Shown here: positions 61,464 to 64,000 of the stretch, one piece after another
How the letters are laid out: every line of letters begins with the position of its first letter
How positions within the stretch are numbered: position 1 is the first letter of the stretch
NCBI RefSeq assembly: GCF_004766055.1
Contig: NZ_SPQR01000001.1
Location: 124,001-188,000 of the forward strand
Reading direction: 5' to 3'
DNA length: 64,000 nucleotides
From: Desulfosporosinus sp. Sb-LF
Lineage (GTDB): Bacteria; Bacillota; Desulfitobacteriia; Desulfitobacteriales; Desulfitobacteriaceae
Notes under the pieces: model-generated
Seen by the model: the letters and a program-made list of their open reading frames with translations, nothing else
What the model was told of the DNA's origin: nothing
Databases searched by the model: none
Position numbers and translations under genes: made by a program

Positions 61464-63146
61464 ATGCCATGGACACAGAACTATGCCGCTATTGGAAATA
61501 GCATTGGATTAACGGCACTTGCTGTATCCCTTCCTATCTTCTATTTATTTTGGGCACTAGCAATTAAGCGCATGAAAGGACATATCGCTGGGAGTACCAC
61601 GCTCTTATTCACCATTATTGATGTAATTATTGTCTACAAGATGCCAGTAGGGCTTGCAATTTCCGCAAGTTTACTAGGAATCCTAAACGGATTGTTCCCG
61701 ATTGCATGGATTATTGTGACCGCCGTTTTCCTATATAACCTGACTGTCGAAGCTGGGCAGTTTGATATTATTAAAAGTTCAATTGCTTCTTTGTCTAATG
61801 ACCGTCGTCTTCAAGCCCTTCTCATCGCGTTTTCTTTCGGCGCGTTCTTAGAAGGTGCTGCCGGGTTTGGTACACCAGTAGCAATTACCGGTGCGATCCT
61901 AATTGGATTGGGTTTTGAACCTCTCTATGCTGCAGGTCTTTGCTTACTCGCGAACACGGCTCCAGTTGCCTTTGGTGGAATTGGTGCTCCGATCCTTGCA
62001 GCTGCTGCAGCTACTGGGGTTAGTGGTAACATCATCTCTGCTGCTGTAGGACGTCAGCTCCCTTTCCTTTCCGTTTTTGTTCCCTTATATTTAATAATTG
62101 TAATGGCTGGTTGGAAAGGTGCCAAGGAAGTCTTACCCGCTATTTTGACCGCAGGTGTAACCTTCGCCATTGCCCAGTGGTGGTCTTCAAATTTCCTCGG
62201 ACCTATGCTCCCCGACATTATTGCTTCGCTATTTTCACTCGTTTGCTTAGCAACCTTACTCAAATTCTGGAAACCAAAAAACATCTGGCGTTTCCCAAAT
62301 GAGAAAGGTGAAAAGGTTGAGCAGTATAAAAAATATACTGGCGGTCAGATCCTTAAAGCATGGTCTCCATTTATAGTACTCACCCTCATAGTAGCTATTT
62401 GGGGTACAAATAGTTTTAAAGATTATGTTGGTAAAACTCTCAAGTGGTTTGTAATGATCCCTCACTGGCCTGGTCTTGATGGCTTTGTTATGAAAGCAGC
62501 GCCAATCGTTAAGAAACCTACCCTCTACGCTGCAAATTACAAGTTTGATTTCTTTGCATATGCAGGGACCGCGATTCTAATCACAGCGGTTATTACCATG
62601 ATTATTCTTCGTATAAGCCCGGCTAGATCAGCTAAAGTGGCTGGAACAACGCTAAAAACACTTATCTATCCCGTCATCACGATTGGTTCGGTATTGGGCT
62701 TCGCTTATATTGCAAACTACTCTGGGCTTTCTTATACCCTCGGTCTTTTGTTTGCCCAAACAGGCCATGCATTCCCGTTCTTCTCTCCAATGCTAGGTTG
62801 GCTCGGCGTATTCTTAACGGGTTCTGATACCTCAGCTAACGCTTTATTCGGTCAACTCCAAAATGTTTCAGCTCAACAAATCGGTATTAATCCTATTCTG
62901 GCCATTGCGGCAAATAGCTCCGGTGGTGTTATGGGGAAAATGATTTCGCCACAATCCATTGCAGTTGCTGCAGCAGCAACCGGCTTAGTTGGTAGAGAGT
63001 CTGACCTCTTCCGTTTCACACTAAAACATTCGATCTTCCTCTTGTTGCTCGTTTGTATCATGACTTATCTCCAGGCGTATGTGTTCCAAGGCATGATGCC
63101 AACAATTGCAGGTATAATGCCGATGATCGCATCAATACTGCACTAA
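61464..63146 (+). CDS. lctP: L-lactate permease
   Basis: This protein of about 560 residues imports lactate (or glycolate) with protons. It is a multi-pass LctP-family permease: WALAIKRMKGHIAGSTTLLF, FGAFLEGAAGFGTPVAITGA, ANTAPVAFGGIGAPI, GSDTSANALFGQLQNV and SSGGVMGKMISPQSIAVAAA are conserved. ATG 61464 was chosen because AAAGGTGG lies nine bases upstream; 61452 is in the open frame too. It is followed by a terminator and a lactate/glycolate oxidase gene with a matching promoter and operator, so the two form a lactate-use regulon. Confidence 0.96.
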   Translation: MPWTQNYAAIGNSIGLTALAVSLPIFYLFWALAIKRMKGHIAGSTTLLFTIIDVIIVYKMPVGLAISASLLGILNGLFPIAWIIVTAVFLYNLTVEAGQFDIIKSSIASLSNDRRLQALLIAFSFGAFLEGAAGFGTPVAITGAILIGLGFEPLYAAGLCLLANTAPVAFGGIGAPILAAAAATGVSGNIISAAVGRQLPFLSVFVPLYLIIVMAGWKGAKEVLPAILTAGVTFAIAQWWSSNFLGPMLPDIIASLFSLVCLATLLKFWKPKNIWRFPNEKGEKVEQYKKYTGGQILKAWSPFIVLTLIVAIWGTNSFKDYVGKTLKWFVMIPHWPGLDGFVMKAAPIVKKPTLYAANYKFDFFAYAGTAILITAVITMIILRISPARSAKVAGTTLKTLIYPVITIGSVLGFAYIANYSGLSYTLGLLFAQTGHAFPFFSPMLGWLGVFLTGSDTSANALFGQLQNVSAQQIGINPILAIAANSSGGVMGKMISPQSIAVAAAATGLVGRESDLFRFTLKHSIFLLLLVCIMTYLQAYVFQGMMPTIAGIMPMIASILH

Positions 63147-63176
63147 ACTTAGATTTCACCGAATAATGTTATTTGT

Positions 63177-63211
63177 GGGAAGTGGTTTCATAAAACCACT
63201 TCCCATTTTTT
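63177..63211 (+). terminator. Intrinsic terminator of lctP
   Basis: GGGAAGTGGTTT at 63177-63188 is exactly complementary to AAACCACTTCCC at 63193-63204, and A plus seven T follow. Confidence 0.9.
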
Positions 63212-63239
63212 TGGTAAAAAAGGGAATTATAAATTTATA

Positions 63240-63268
63240 TTGAAATATAGATACAATTGAATTAATAT
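63240..63268 (+). promoter_or_regulatory. Probable promoter of the oxidase gene
   Basis: TTGAAA at 63240-63245 and TAATAT at 63263-63268 are 17 bases apart, identical in hexamers and spacing to the lctP promoter. Confidence 0.55.
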
Positions 63269-63284
63269 AAAGGTATAGAAAACT

Positions 63285-63293
63285 GGTCTGACC
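63285..63293. promoter_or_regulatory. Operator-like palindrome upstream of the oxidase gene
   Basis: GGTCTGACC is the same nine-base palindromic core as in the lctP operator and lies 16 bases after the -10 element. It suggests control by the same repressor, which is not encoded in the window. Confidence 0.55.
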
Positions 63294-63361
63294 GTCAGAA
63301 CGTTAGACGTTCGACAAATAAACGATAACAGTATGTTGATAAGTTTTAAGGGGGTTAAAGA

Positions 63362-64000
63362 ATGTTAGATCGTCAAGTCTTACAGGAACTTATTCAAGTG
63401 CTCGGCTCTGAAAATGTTCTCACTGAGCAGGAAGACTTACTCACCTATGCTTACGATGCAACCGCGGCGATGAAGCATCAAAAACCAGATGTTGTAATTA
63501 CGCCCGTCTCCACTGAACAAGTAGTGGAAGTCGTGAAAATCGCTGCTAATTACAAAATCCCAATCTATCCGCGAGGTTCTGGAACGAACCTCAGTGGGGG
63601 GACTATTCCGGTTCAAGGGGGTATTGTCCTCTCCATGCTCAACTTGAACAAAATCCTTGAAGTTGATCAGGATAATTTAACGGCGACAGTTCAGCCAGGA
63701 TTGATTATACAAGCCCTCAACGATGAAGCCGGAAAGTATGGATTAATTTATCCGCCGGATCCCGGTACAGTTACAACAGCAACCATGGGTGGCTCGGTTT
63801 CAGAGTGCTCGGGAGGGTTACGAGGTCTGAAATACGGTGTAACAAAGCATTATATCATGGGTTTAAAGGTGGTCTTAGCCAATGGAGATGTTATTCGTTG
63901 GGGAGGAAAAACGGTTAAAAATGTTACGGGGTATGATTTAGTAGCCCTCTTCACTGGCGCAGAAGGAACCTTGGGGATTATTACTGAAATAATTGTCAAA
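63362..64000 (+). CDS. glcD: FAD-linked oxidase, GlcD/lactate dehydrogenase type (cut by window end)
   Basis: The first 213 residues are visible. They form the FAD-binding PCMH domain of the glycolate oxidase subunit D/D-lactate dehydrogenase family. DVVITPVSTEQVVEVVKIAA is followed by PIYPRGSGTNLSGGTIPVQG, GLIYPPDPGTVTTATMGGSV and GAEGTLGIITEII. The C-terminal substrate domain lies beyond 64000. AGGGGGTT precedes ATG 63362. With lctP it would oxidise imported lactate or glycolate to pyruvate or glyoxylate and pass electrons on, probably via iron-sulphur partners encoded further right. Confidence 0.92.
   Translation, partial: MLDRQVLQELIQVLGSENVLTEQEDLLTYAYDATAAMKHQKPDVVITPVSTEQVVEVVKIAANYKIPIYPRGSGTNLSGGTIPVQGGIVLSMLNLNKILEVDQDNLTATVQPGLIIQALNDEAGKYGLIYPPDPGTVTTATMGGSVSECSGGLRGLKYGVTKHYIMGLKVVLANGDVIRWGGKTVKNVTGYDLVALFTGAEGTLGIITEIIVK

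Overview
The window looks like a chromosomal segment of an anaerobic, endospore-forming, Gram-positive bacterium of the Desulfosporosinus/Desulfitobacterium type (Peptococcaceae sensu lato). This is inferred from gene content: sigma-F operon, spoVA operon, spoIIM, spmAB, dacF, a lactate permease next to a glycolate/lactate oxidase, a sigma-54 activator with a sigma-54 promoter, acyl-CoA dehydratase activases, and many TTG/GTG starts. No tRNA, rRNA or CRISPR array was recognised.

Region 1 (about 1-15,300) is an AT-rich accessory island with long gene-poor stretches and decayed mobile genes. It holds a large primase-helicase with a zinc-type partner, a membrane protein with a duplicated C-terminal domain, a TcmP/three-Cys radical-SAM pair, an HNH endonuclease, a NERD nuclease-like protein, and remnants of one serine and two tyrosine recombinases. 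A 56-base hairpin repeat occurs three times in the same orientation, each time downstream of a gene module. A second, more decayed family of roughly 100-base repeats is scattered through the island. The right edge carries a truncated spo0A that keeps the DNA-binding domain but lost nearly all of the receiver.

Region 2 (15,461-26,339) begins the conserved backbone. It holds a PAS-AAA-Fis sigma-54 activator, nudF, an endonuclease Q homologue, spoIIM, alanine dehydrogenase with a textbook sigma-54 promoter, a YqzK-like protein, xerD, and the nucleoside-salvage genes deoB-punA-pdp, then a CoA-binding protein whose ribosome-binding site is buried in a long hairpin. A 13-base palindromic motif is shared between the activator and ald upstream regions and predicts an autoregulated alanine regulon.

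Region 3 (26,698-41,071) holds a LytS/LytT-type two-component pair next to a CstA-family transporter, then the sporulation block: dacF (+), spoIIAA-spoIIAB-sigF (-), and spoVAC-VAD-VAE-VAF (+) behind a well-matched sigma-G promoter. The spoIIA operon is inverted relative to Bacillus subtilis. Three genes that make a split 2-hydroxyacyl-CoA dehydratase activase system follow.

Region 4 (41,254-64,000) holds a ROK glucokinase, a lysine riboswitch controlling lysA, two small minus-strand hypothetical genes, an LCP phosphotransferase, a DHH-CBS-CBS-tRNA nucleotidyltransferase fusion, a site-2 protease, trpS, scpAB, a PH-domain protein, a YopX-like phage gene, a DNA glycosylase, the sporulation genes ytfI-ytfJ and spmAB, two glycosyltransferases, a pseudouridine synthase and a stress protein. 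It ends in a lactate module (lctP and a glcD-type oxidase cut by the window end) sharing matching promoters and the palindromic operator core GGTCTGACC.
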